Assembly: GCA_030248225.1 (NCBI GenBank) | Contig: JASANE010018398.1 | Location: 83,617 to 147,616, forward strand | DNA length: 64,000 bases | DNA from: Trileptium ribeirensis | Lineage: Eukaryota; Nematoda; Enoplea; Enoplida; Thoracostomopsidae | Reading direction: 5' to 3' | Made by a program: the position numbers and the translations under genes | The notes under the pieces: model-generated | What the model saw: only the letters and a program-made list of their open reading frames with translations | Told to the model about the DNA's origin: nothing | The model's database searches: none | Shown: in pieces, positions 1-10,102 of the stretch | Layout: each line of letters begins with the position of its first letter | Numbering within the stretch: the first letter of the stretch is position 1

Positions 1-589
1 CTGACTTCGCTGGACATCCGGCGATAAGGACGGGAAATTGGGACTTCAAAATTTGCTTTTCGTGGGAAAATTTAGACAAAAATCAAAGATGGTCAACTTC
101 CGAGTACTCGGAAGATTCAAACTTAAAGTCGGCAAATTTAATTGAAGCCGACTCTCTTTAAGGACATCGACGGTTTACGGTATCCGTCAAGATTTAAATT
201 TCCGGAAGTGTCCCCAATTGCACACTGGATTGAAAACCCAAAAAAGTGGGCGTCACGAAATCGCCAACGATTGGACGGCGACAAAATCGCCATCCTTAAC
301 TACAGGCAGAAATTTTGAGGTTACGACCAACGCGTCGAATCTTGGAATCAGTTCGACTTCGGCAGCGCGGAGTTCGGTCGACTTTACTGACCGGCTCCGA
401 CGCTTGACTTTAATCTCCAGTTGTTTTCTATTTCGTGTTTGCTTTCTCGTGGTTTTCGGTTTGCGTGTTTGGAATGGGATTCGATCGATGGAGGACCCGC
501 GTAGACATCTTCCGGGATTGCTGTAGAGCATAGGACAAATAGCCGAAGTCCGTCTAATTCCCCGTGGTCTTAGGTAAGGCACAACAAAA

Positions 590-606
590 TGGACGTTTCA
601 CGTCCA
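590..606 (+). other. Stem-loop in LTR
   Basis: A perfect 7-bp stem (tggacgt/acgtcca) encloses a 3-base loop. The 3' LTR copy has one substitution in the stem. Confidence 0.5.
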
Positions 607-803
607 GACTTTACATGACCTGCTTCTTTTGAGTTAGATTCAATGAATTTTCCTGAGCCGACCACGGTCAAATTTCTTGAACGTGCCTACCACGAAATAA
701 GAACTTGTTCTATGATTTGTTCTGTTGGTTTTCCAAATTTGCAGCTTAGTGGACTGTTCAATGCTCATGCCGTGTTTGGGCTTGGACGGAAATGCAGATT
801 AGG

Positions 804-824
804 GACGGAGAACTAGCCTCCGTC
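804..824 (+). other. Stem-loop in LTR
   Basis: A perfect 7-bp stem (gacggag/ctccgtc) has a 7-base loop. In the 3' LTR the loop carries one substitution and the stem is intact. Confidence 0.5.
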
Positions 825-1257
825 GGGTTTTAGAAAACCCTTAAAATTTCATTCTGTTCTTGAGTTAAGAAAATTTGGGGAATACAAAAGACAGATCAAA
901 TTCTAGGTATTATCACTTGAGCTTAAGGTGTTTGCTACCTACGCTGAATGATGCCTACGGATTATCTCAGTTTGATTGGTTGACGACAACCCTAAGGCGT
1001 CTTTACACATTTAGCTGATATCTTACCTAGGCACAAGTCTCACGGTGACGACTGACCGGATTAACTCTAGGTGTCCCTCTAGACCCCCCCGCCTTAACCA
1101 AAAAGGAGCTGGAGGCACACGCCCCCAGCTGAGCAAAATTTCGCCGACCTCGACCTAGGACGATGACGCGTCGTTCTATGGTAATACACAGGTTTTGGAC
1201 CCAAATAAGAACGTGATCAAAACAATTAAATTTACCAGTGCTCTTTATTGCCATGCG

Positions 1258-1319
1258 CAATGGTCTTCTCTCGAGACCATTGTCTAGAAGGATCAGAATT
1301 GAGGCTCGCCCTCTGAGCC
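1258..1319 (+). other. Two consecutive stem-loops in LTR
   Basis: A perfect 9-bp stem (caatggtct/agaccattg, 1258-1282) has a 7-base loop. It is followed by a 5-bp GC stem (ggctc/gagcc, 1303-1319), again with a 7-base loop. Both are unchanged in the 3' LTR. Confidence 0.5.
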
Positions 1320-1673
1320 ATCGCTAGAAACCGCCGTTGCGGGAGAAACACATTGTGTCCCCGCCTTCAAACAAAATTTTAGGACTTTCTAAAAATAAAG
1401 AAAACTTACCTCCTCGCCCGGGCCATTTCGGCGCCAAACCGGGCAAGTGCAAAACCCCTTTTTCTTTTTGGAGCGAGTTGATCGCTGAATTTAGCCAGGT
1501 TTCACTATTTATCATGAGTGCCCGTTAGGCTATGCACTATGTATGCCAGGTTTCTCCTTTCTATAGTTTCAGTGTCAGCCAGTGCTGTTTTCCCAGTTAG
1601 TGAGTTGAACCTGCACGGAGAATTTAAGTCCGCCGCAGTTTTACAGGTCTTAACCATTCAGCCATAGGAACAT

Positions 1674-1747
1674 ATCGACTTTTACTATTAAGTCGATAAT
1701 AACTCAACTGCAGTGCAGTGCAGTTGAGGCACTGCAATATTGCAGTG
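1674..1747 (+). other. Cluster of three adjacent hairpins/palindromes in LTR
   Basis: An 8-bp stem at 1674-1697 (atcgactt/aagtcgat), a 10-bp stem at 1703-1728 (ctcaactgca/tgcagttgag, 6-base loop) and a perfect 18-bp palindrome at 1730-1747 sit back to back. The 3' LTR keeps the first two and has one change in the palindrome. This could be structured RNA or a protein-binding cluster; no function is shown. Confidence 0.5.
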
Positions 1748-2575
1748 TAATAGAAAAAGCATTGATAGGGAGAGTCAAGGAAACGTCAACAGAAGAGAAA
1801 ACAAAGGACGCCAATGCGTCCGGGGCCGATCGCCCAGGGCCCAACTATACAAAACGACCCCAAGAGGGGCAATAAGATCGAGTCACTCCCCGGCTCGGTG
1901 CGCTAAGTCCGAAAAAACTTCCCCCAACAAAATACCAGTAGGGAAACAAAATCAGAACTAAAATATCCAGGCTCGCCTCTAGAGGGCGACCCCGAGATCG
2001 CTTGGGAAATCGTCTAGAGCCGCTTCGCGTTACAACAGGCCCCTACCGATCTGAAACTGGATTAGTTCGCCCCCACCCCCTTTCGTTCGGTCAGTCGTAC
2101 TATTTGGTAGGTATGGATGCCAAATGCTATAGGGTGAATTTATGCATACGCACTGATGAGAGTACGTCTTGAGAATAAATTGCCAGTCACTCCGTGGCGC
2201 CACCACAACGCTGTCGAGATCGCATGGTCAGTCTGATCACCGTTGTTCCTTCCCCGGTCTGAGTATTCGTCGCCCAGAGAGACCTGCTTTAAGGAACGAT
2301 TTCCGAAGCACTCTAGGGCCCCTGCTTAGTGCACTGCATAGCTGATTAGTTCGCTAACGTTTAGTCGAAGCAGGGATAACCGCCCCTAGTCCACGCACGC
2401 GCCTGTACCAGTATGCTCCGTATATGTTTTCTCTTTTCATGCCTTGCGCCCCATAATCCACCGCACTGAAGTGATCACAGCGAGCTGTGGCTAGGCTACC
2501 CTGATACGTTTTGCTTAGTTCACCCCAACCTTAATTCACGAACACTCATTCCCAACATTAACCTTTGATCATGTA

Positions 2576-2581
2576 AATAAA
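2576..2581 (+). promoter_or_regulatory. Candidate polyadenylation signal in LTR
   Basis: An AATAAA hexamer is present here and at 25998-26003 in the other LTR. It is a candidate for the R-region polyadenylation signal; other AT-rich sites could serve instead. Confidence 0.3.
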
Positions 2582-2655
2582 CTTGAGTTGCCGACACCGA
2601 GTAAAGTCTTATTCAATACTGAGATGATAGGGAGTTTTCTTTTCTGGTTTGTCCG

Positions 2656-2683
2656 CATGGACGAGCAGGCCTTGCTCGCCATG
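2656..2683 (+). other. Extended stem-loop in LTR
   Basis: A 5-bp and a 6-bp stem (catgg/ccatg and cgagca/tgctcg) are stacked with a single bulged base and close a 5-base loop. The structure is identical in the 3' LTR. A weaker hairpin follows directly (about 2685-2706). Confidence 0.5.
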
Positions 2684-3247
2684 GCTTGTGTGCGAGAATG
2701 TCGCAAGCCCTGACGAGCATGACCTTCTACCTAATTTATTTGGCGTTTTACTGGAACCAAGGAGTAATGTCTAAAGAGTACAGTTGAAATTTATCTCGTC
2801 CCCAGCGACAGTTTAAAAAAGTTCAATAGGGATTTTTGAATACTATCATCGAAATAGAATTTCTTGAAAAGCGCAGGCCACGCCATCGATAATCCGACAT
2901 TAAAACACTCAGGGCTCGTCGGAACCCTGTGGGGGCCACATAGGTCAATGCTCTAACACGGAGCAAGCCGCGATTTTAATCAGATACCTCATCTTGAGCT
3001 TCAAACTCGTAGGGACACTTGCACATTTCATTTCCACACTTATCTCACTAAAATAGAATTAAACACCTTCCGATGAGTCTAGGATAGGGAATAGCGGCTA
3101 GGCTCCATGACCTGCGAGCAGGTGTCGGTGCTAGCCTCCCTGGGGGACCTCAGAAATCATACCCGATACTAGACACGTGCGCAACCTTTAGGGCGGGGTC
3201 CGAACACACCCCGTGAAGCGCGCATGCGGCCTGCTAAGCTGCGTAGC

Positions 3248-3267
3248 TTCTTGGGTCTGACCAAGAA
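3248..3267 (+). other. Stem-loop near LTR 3' end
   Basis: A 7-bp stem (ttcttgg/ccaagaa) has a 6-base loop. In the 3' LTR the loop differs (gtctga against gtgtta) while both stem arms are unchanged, which hints that the pairing matters. Confidence 0.5.
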
Positions 3268-3382
3268 TAGGTTCAAATTTTTTTAATCACGGTCCACCCT
3301 TGAGGTTACGATAGCCGGGGTCGTATGGGCATGGTGTTAGGAAGTTGCGCCATGCAGCTGCGTCACCGGTTATTACAACGTA

Positions 3383-3400
3383 TGGGGGCCACGCCGTGAG
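3383..3400 (+). other. Candidate primer-binding site of the giant element
   Basis: A tgggggcc start lies 5 bases after the LTR end. Its first 7 bases resemble the 3' end complement of tRNA-Pro, but the match then stops, so the primer is uncertain. An alternative primer mechanism cannot be excluded. Confidence 0.35.
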
Positions 3401-3845
3401 GCGTAAATTTTTATTTCAACCCCGCGTAGTGAGTCTAAAATTTTGTTCAAACCACACGCCATGAAGCGTATCATTTTCGTTCCACCCATACGACGTGAGT
3501 GCGGACTACGCCATTTGTAATCGATTTTGTTAATAGCGGGAACTTCTCGCATCTGAAGTGTCATGTGGCTCGTGATTGGCACCTACTTGAATGTACTGTA
3601 ACCTTTTGTGTGACCTATTTATATCTGTGCCCCTGATTATCTCGAACAACACGCTTTGCTGTATACTGTTTATTCGGACTCTAAGCTGACGGCAATGGCG
3701 TATGAACTGAACCTTGTACGTACGTAGTGGCGGGCACAATTTCAGGAGTTGCTTGTTAATTAACTGCCTTGTCTTAATTAGCTATTCAACTAAGTCACTA
3801 TCAATCGTATACGTAACCCAGTTTGTCCTAATATATTGCGCTACT

Positions 3846-4064
3846 GACCGATTTGGATCGACTTTATATTGCGTTACCGACTAATTTGGATCGACTTTAT
3901 ATTGCGTTACCGATTAATTTGGATCGACTTTATATTGCGTTACCGATTAATTTGGATCGCCTTTGTATTGCGTTATTGCCTAACCCGGATCGACTTTATA
4001 TTGCGTTATTGACCGATTTGGGTCGACCTTATTCCGCTTTGCTGACTAAATTTGGACCGACTCT
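3846..4064 (+). repeat. 33-bp tandem repeat in leader
   Basis: About seven degenerate copies of a 33-bp unit built around ttggatcgactttatattgc. The period is a multiple of three, so the array reads as an 11-residue peptide repeat (core LDRLYIALP), but no start or neighbouring domain supports translation. The 3' units are the most diverged. Confidence 0.9.
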
Positions 4065-4688
4065 ATAACAATCCAACCATCGAAACCACTGCCTCGACGT
4101 TGGAATTTGTCGGACATTCGATTACCTGCCAAGCTCATTACGAATTTTGCTCTCGTACACTCGGTGCAACGGTTTGGTTCGTCGCTATCGTCGCTGGCCG
4201 ATCGGACACATACGCTGCCTGGTTCATCGACAACTCGCTGAGGTTTGGTACAACGATTGGACACTGCCTTAGAAGAGCGATTGAAAATCCTGTGTTGGAC
4301 ATTGTAATTATTTACACTTTTGTTTTATGTGCTTTCTCTAACTGTTTTGACCTTTGTTACCGTTTACATTTAATCTTTCTGTAAGTGACGGAACTTGCCG
4401 TGATCATTTACTTGTACGAGGACAGTAACTACACTGTTTTGCAAAGCAGGACTGTTGGGTTATCTTGACATTAGAGGAATACAAGCTTTGGGAACTTAAC
4501 GTGGTAGTCAGTGCACGATTTTGCAGTACTTGATATTTGGTAGTGATCACCTCTGCGCAAGTAATCTATTCACATCCGAGCGCACAGTTACCAGTCGCAT
4601 TCAATAACCTACACTCTCGCTATTGTTCTTATCGCTGATTTGAGTTATTAGGTACGCCTACCTAAACCCCCATTAGTATTGAGCGGTT

Positions 4689-5642
4689 ATGATCGAAATG
4701 ATGGATTCTAACGTTAATCACAACGGCGACTTGGAGACAAGCGACTTTTTCGGCGCGACGGATGGACCGATGGAGGACACCGTACGGGCTAGGACTCGAC
4801 CGGCTGTAACTGCCGGCGAGTGGCCGTTAACGGCGCCACCACCCCGACCGACTGGACACTTGCGTCGTGGAGAATTTGCCGAAGCGCTCGGCGCGGACGC
4901 GAGTGCCACGAATGCAATTTTACACCACTTAACCACCCAGTCCACTGGTCTTCCAATGATACCGTTACGGGACATGCCGACCTTTGATGGGAAACCTGGA
5001 GGCCAGGATTTCGAGGATTGGGTTCGTATGTACAACCGTCTCGCTAACGCCAATGGTTGGGACGATCGCCGAAAGTTGATTTGTGTACCTGCTCTTTTGC
5101 GTGGACCGGCAAGGTTCGAAGGTCTTCCACCGGCGAAGCGTCAAAGTTTTCTAGGACTCGTCGCTAACTTACGCTTTTTGTTCTCATCCTCTCGTAGGCC
5201 TGAGAAATCACTATCAGGACTTTGCACTAGGCAACAAGGAGCAAATGAACCAGTCGCAATGTACGGATTGGAACTGCAGAAGTTGTGTGATCGTGCCTTC
5301 CCTGACATGGAGGATGAGCAAAGGGACACCATGCTACGCATGTTCTTTCAGAGGGGTTTACGACCCGAGGTGCGCAGGCAAGTCCTTAACCAGATTCACG
5401 AGTGCGAGACGTTCAGAGATACGGTAGCTGTTGCTAAGCGATATGAGGATGCAAATGCTGCTTGCCCCGACCCAGACGCTTCGGTTACTAGCAAGCCCCG
5501 CACCAAAACAGTAAACTCGCTCCTTGAGGAGGGAGGTGAAGGTCTGATCACACAACTCCAGACCATGATTGAGGAACACCGTAAGGCAAACAATAGTAAT
5601 AGTGACACAATTAGTCGGTTGTTAGACGTAATTGACAAATGA
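4689..5642 (+). CDS. gag: Gag (capsid region), giant element
   Basis: A 317-residue product forms the virus-like particle core of the retrotransposon. The middle (residues about 95-265) has the typical Ty3/gypsy capsid pattern: a FDGKPGGQDFEDWV-type entry, a helical L-rich stretch, and the conserved R-x-L-rich segment around FFQRGLRPEVRRQV. The N-terminal 95 residues are acidic and low in recognisable structure. The ATG at 4689 is the first start after the leader and precedes all capsid homology. The frame ends at a single TGA (5640-5642); the same frame continues without a break into a CCHC knuckle. That stop is therefore either a nonsense mutation or a leaky stop between capsid and nucleocapsid. 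Confidence 0.85.
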   Translation: MIEMMDSNVNHNGDLETSDFFGATDGPMEDTVRARTRPAVTAGEWPLTAPPPRPTGHLRRGEFAEALGADASATNAILHHLTTQSTGLPMIPLRDMPTFDGKPGGQDFEDWVRMYNRLANANGWDDRRKLICVPALLRGPARFEGLPPAKRQSFLGLVANLRFLFSSSRRPEKSLSGLCTRQQGANEPVAMYGLELQKLCDRAFPDMEDEQRDTMLRMFFQRGLRPEVRRQVLNQIHECETFRDTVAVAKRYEDANAACPDPDASVTSKPRTKTVNSLLEEGGEGLITQLQTMIEEHRKANNSNSDTISRLLDVIDK

Positions 5643-5790
5643 GCTGAAAACGCGCGCCAATTAAACGCGCTCGCGCCGCCGTTTGTGCCTGGCTCACCGG
5701 CCGCGCCATCGTGTCTGCCGATACCGCATATTACTTGCTATCGTTGTGGAGAACCAGGGCATGTTATGCGCGATTGCCCGCTGCTAACAA
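5643..5790 (+). CDS. gag: Nucleocapsid zinc knuckle, continues gag frame after TGA
   Basis: Directly after the gag stop, the same frame encodes a proline-rich spacer and a perfect CCHC zinc knuckle (codons 5736-5777: CYRCGEPGHVMRDC), the RNA-binding motif of nucleocapsid. After the last cysteine this frame loses sense, and the coding signal moves to the -1 frame, which continues as a Q/N/G/P-rich basic region. The switch lies within about 5778-5800. I see no classical slippery heptamer there, so an indel is as likely as programmed frameshifting. Confidence 0.8.
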
Positions 5791-8700
5791 CGTGTCGCGC
5801 AACGCCGAACCTGCACCGGTTTATGTTTCTGGCGCCATGCGTCGAGAGCCAATGCAGTACCAACCGAGGAACTACGGAGGAACCTACCCACGAAATGATA
5901 ACTATCCTATGGGCCGTGGAGGTCCTCAACCGCCTCCGCCTCGTCGCTTCGAGACCGGAGCTGGACACCGAAATAACGTAGGATGGAACAGTGGAGGAAA
6001 TCGCCCGAACTTGAATCAACCTGGATATCAGTCTAATCGTCCACCCCCAGGATTTGTTAGTAATGGACACTACGCAGGTAACCGACAACCCGCTATGTAT
6101 AACAACCAGTCAGGACAGGCTAATGGATACCAGAGAGTCGCAAACGAGCGACCGCAGTTCGAGCGCAATATAGGCCCACCACAACAGTCTAATCGTCCTT
6201 ACGTAGGAAACGGAGGAAATAGGAACGGAGGCGCAGGAGAGCGTCGCAGATATCAACTGAACTGTAGTGCTTCGCAAACAAAAGGTAATCGTGACCCTAG
6301 CCCAGCCACCACCCATCGTCTAGATGTGCTCAGTCGCGAACTCGGCATGATCCAGGGTAAATTAGGATATAGCGCCCCGACTGGACGAGTGAATGCTATT
6401 GCAATTGCAGACGAACCGCAGTATGACGATGACGGATATGAAATGAACCGAGACGACGATGACATGGACTTTTCCGAGATGACAGAGGGATTTGCTGAGA
6501 GGCATTTGAATGTGATTACGACCGCTCCTTGGGCTGACGCCGCGCGTCTTCCTCGGAGTTGTAGTCCGTTCCAGCCGATCGATAATCCCGAAGATAGGAC
6601 ATTGAACTCAACAGACGCCGACTATGAACAGCACTTGGATGATAGCACCAGCACTGTATTATATAGCACCGAAAACAGAAAATATCAAAAAGAGGGTTAT
6701 TTGGGAGAGGGATTGTATCTGTCATGTGTGGACATACCTAGCGCAGGTTTCGATCCACTTGTCTATATATCTGCGAGCGATTTAGAAAGCGAACCGCGAG
6801 GCGAGCGACCGATCGATCAATCGAACTGTCCGGCCATGCGTGGGCCCGGAATGAACGAACGAACGTTAATTGCATTGGAAGGTAGTAATGATAGCGTTGA
6901 GATTTGTGAAGAATTGGAGAACGGTTATGTTGAAAATTATAGGTTAAGTGATTTTGAGAGAAGTGATGATTTTATTGCCGGCAGTCCCCAGGGAATCACC
7001 TCAAGGGGGAATTCCGGAACCCCCAGCTCTTTGGAGATGACTGGAAGGAAAGTGGATGATGATGTTGATGTATTTGAGCCATTGTTATTATTATTTTCCT
7101 CCTCTGTGGCTGGCCATCCGATAGAGAGTGTGGTGGATGTTGTTGATGATTATTCCGGCAGGGAAGCCGAGGACGTTGATATGGCTCAAGAAGATATGGA
7201 TCGATTCGGGTCGTCGTGTGAGACACCCATGGAGCTTTTGGAGACCGATGGAAGGTTAGGGACGATGGAGGTTAGGTCCGACGATGTAGAGGCCTCATCA
7301 GAGTCGCCTAGCCCTAGTTCCGTTCTAAATTATAGGTCGTATGATGTAGTATGTGGGTCGGACCGCCGCGCGGGTCGTCCCTTGTGTGATGATGAAAATT
7401 GTGTGTCGTATGAACTTGCTGATTTGCCTAAGTTAGGTCGCGCTTGCAGTATTAGTGAATTTATGGCGTATAATGATGGAAGTGATGTTGATGTAATTGA
7501 GTGCTATTTTGAACCGGCCAATTATAGCACCGATGGACTTGAGGTGACTTTCCCTACCTCATTGGCAAGGGGTACCACGGTCATTGGGTCCTTCCTTGAT
7601 GCTGACCGGGGCCGCCCTTGTCACCTGTATCCAAGCAGAGGTAGCAGCGGGTTCGCGACCGTTCGCACTGATGAAGCGGGTATGATCGTTGGGGCTGAAA
7701 GTATTGCCCGGGGTCTGCCCAGATACGGGGATGTTGATGGCGGAGTGGCAAATAAAGGCCGTCCATCGCATTGTGAGGCTTCCGTTGCGCCAAGCGTTGC
7801 TGAAGCGCGCAGTAACGTTCCCCATGCTGAGCTAAGTTTTTTCAATGACTCGCGTGATGAAGTTGATGTGGTTGATGATATTGCTGATCAGAAGAGTAGG
7901 GAATTGAGGGAGTCGGTTGAACTCCTATTTGAACGAAATGGATCCATAGCGAGCGATGCGAACCCTTTAAGCGAAGCGAAAGTGTCTAATCTAAGTCAAA
8001 GCACTGCACATGCACATAGTGATTCTGAGGATGAGCAGGATAGAGAGCCTGAGTATGAAATAACCAATGCTCTGGATGACTCTGACAATAGCTATGACGA
8101 AGCCAGCGATAGCGAACTCGACGAGGAACAACTGCTGAGCGACGAAGAGTTCTGGGCGAATTGGGAAGATCCGAACGCTGATTGGTACCGACGTGAACCT
8201 ACTCCCGATGCACGCGAGTGGCACCGTGAAGGGGCGTGGGAAACGCGCCGAAACAATGTGTTACAGCGAGCACCATCAGACGACGGCATTGACCTGAGCC
8301 TGCGAACAAGTCATTTGTCAATCCGCTCCAGAGACGAAGATGATACCACCAGCGAGGATGAGGAGAATGAGACCACCGAAGAAGATAGTGACGAGAATGA
8401 GTCGTATGAGAGCGAGTTGAGATTGGCTCAATTGGACCATAGTGCAGGGGAGGATCCTATCGAAGGGTCGCCGCGTATGCGCCCAGGTAGTTTAGGTGAG
8501 TCCACTGACACTTTGTCTAGCGTTTCTAGCGATATCTTGAGATCCGTCGAAGAGGTGCCTTGTATGCCCTCGGGTAATTCGGATAGCCCGCTTGAGAAAC
8601 TTGAGACAGCTGAGGATGAATCCGTCGAAGGGAGACCAAGTATGTCCCCGGGTAATTCGGAGGAATCCGTAGTCAAACTCAGTGAACATTCAGACGCTTG

Positions 8701-9700
8701 TATGGGACGAAGACAATTACTTGACTTTGTACAGGACGCTAACGACGAACGATTACGCCGACTGGATGAGCAATTGAGCAGCATGTATGAACTTTATCTT
8801 ACTGACGACCTTCCGATTGAAAGAGGACACATTCGCCTGTTGACGGCGAATGAACGGAATCGTATTGTGGGACCAGACGCACTGTTTGCCATTTCCACTG
8901 ATCATGCCGAGACCTCGAACTATCAATATCCGCGCGTCGAAATAACTGAAAATTCGAATCCCTTTGTAGTGGAATGTCTTATTCCGATTAACTTTAGAGC
9001 AGGTGAGATAAACGCTGACTTCGGACAGTCTGTGGTGCTACAACCGCAGGCTCTTTTCTATAGAAGGGTTGTGTTAGCCATGGAGCGATTGAACAATCTG
9101 AGTAGGCTTTTCGGTGTACGTTTCGAATGTAGTGAGGACGCAGCGTTTCAACGAGAATTCGTCATGTTGAGCAGCATTCTAGGTATGGCCTCCCCCATCG
9201 ATCATCGCGTAACTGGATTGTACCTCGATCCAGTGGCTCTTGCCTTGTTGGAACTCCTCATGGAACTGTTGAGTCAATGCGTGAACTGCCGCACGCTCCA
9301 GCAAGTCATGGAGAAGGAATTTGAGGCAGAGTTGAGTATGCACCCAATGTGCCAAGAGTGTAAGAGGAGCCATAATCAACCAACATCGAGCGTTGATCCT
9401 TGCTGTTATTTTGTCGGACACCACGGAAAATGGAATTACTATGGTACTTTAAGCACTGCTTGCGCTTCTATCCGCCTTGACGGGTACATAATACCTAACT
9501 GGCGATACTACATTAGTATTCAGACACCCAGAATGCAACGACTCTCCCGTGCAGCTAACATCGACCTGCATGAGATGCTGAGCGAAGCGCCTCAGCTGTT
9601 GGAATTTATCTATCGGAATCAGGGCAGTGAAGGAGTCCCAATAACTACTTTTGTCCAATACGCAATGAACAACATGGAGTTTACTGCCAAGTCCCATTGA
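5778..9700 (+). CDS. Long acidic ORF of unknown function between nucleocapsid and env-like gene
   Basis: This frame is open from 5711; the likely protein starts after the frame change near 5780, giving about 1,300 residues. The first 200 residues are a basic Gln/Asn/Gly/Pro-rich tail like those following nucleocapsids. Then come about 800 residues dominated by Asp, Glu and Ser, probably disordered, including three imperfect copies of an EG-x-P-x-M-x-PGNS-like motif (about 8455-8680). The last 300 residues look globular: a Leu-rich helical part and a possible zinc site with two CxxC pairs (CVNC and CQEC) about 30 residues apart. I recognise no family. It ends at TGA 9698-9700, after which the frame stays open into the linker before env. 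It could be a gag-linked structural or regulatory protein. Confidence 0.7.
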
Positions 9701-10102
9701 CGGGACCGCCTAGTGCTCTTGTGTGCGCGTTTAAGACTCCTGAGACGCCCTGCTAGCGTTAATCTGCTCCAAATTGAGTGTGGTATGACAATAGGTGAGC
9801 ACGTAGAAGTAGACTACCTGATCTCAGAGCCGTGTTCACTCCGACGCAGTAGTATCGATAGTTCCGCTCAAGACTTGGACGAACAGCTGGCCCTAGCGAT
9901 GGCCGACTGTTTGAACACTTCCGAAGAGGATCTCGATGAGCAGAACGAACCAACTGTAGGGAATGTCAGACCAACTGATAGCGAAACCCCGAGTGGAACT
10001 GACGAACAAGTAGTGGACAGTGAGGAGGAATCGGAGCTTCCCCGAAAGATTGCCCGACCCTCTTCACCCGGCCTTAATAACGGCCCAGGTCAAAATACAG
10101 GC
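9701..10102 (+). CDS. Acidic linker frame between the unknown ORF and the env-like gene
   Basis: The frame of the preceding ORF stays open after its TGA and runs without interruption into the env signal peptide. About 134 codons encode a short Arg/Leu-rich start and then a strongly acidic Ser/Glu/Asp stretch. No domain is recognisable. It is either the tail of the upstream protein read past its stop, or the N-terminal part of a precursor whose internal signal peptide starts env. Confidence 0.5.

Larger units (their letters stand above)
1..3377 (+). repeat. 5' LTR of the giant element (truncated by window start)
   Basis: This segment aligns with 23301-26799 over its whole length, with a constant offset of 23422 after position 512 and 23300 before position 471. 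The offset change marks one replaced block (471-512 against 23771-23934). The last bases are ...ccggttattaca, giving the usual CA end. At least 3.4 kb is very long for an LTR. No open frame in it resembles a known protein. It contains many short stem-loops, listed separately. Confidence 0.93.
3378..4688 (+). other. Long untranslated leader between LTR and gag
   Basis: The 1.3-kb leader holds no recognisable gene. It begins with degenerate repeats carrying small GC stems around GTGA loops (for example acgcc-gtga-ggcgt at 3391-3404), then a 33-bp tandem array. An open frame of 110 codons at 4052-4384 includes hydrophobic stretches but resembles nothing I know, and may be chance. Confidence 0.5.

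Noticed and set aside
218..526. Open frame of 102 codons in the 5' LTR
   Set aside because: Its end is different in the 3' LTR because of the replaced block, and it resembles no protein.
1337..1528. Open frame of 63 codons, nearly identical in both LTRs (also 24759-24950)
   Set aside because: Identity only reflects LTR duplication; short, no motif, and open on both strands.
4052..4384. 110-codon frame in the leader as a real gene
   Set aside because: Hydrophobic pieces but no homology and an overlap with the repeat array; kept only as a note.
5775..5800. Programmed -1 frameshift site after the zinc knuckle
   Set aside because: No X-XXY-YYZ heptamer or clear downstream pseudoknot is visible; an indel is equally likely.
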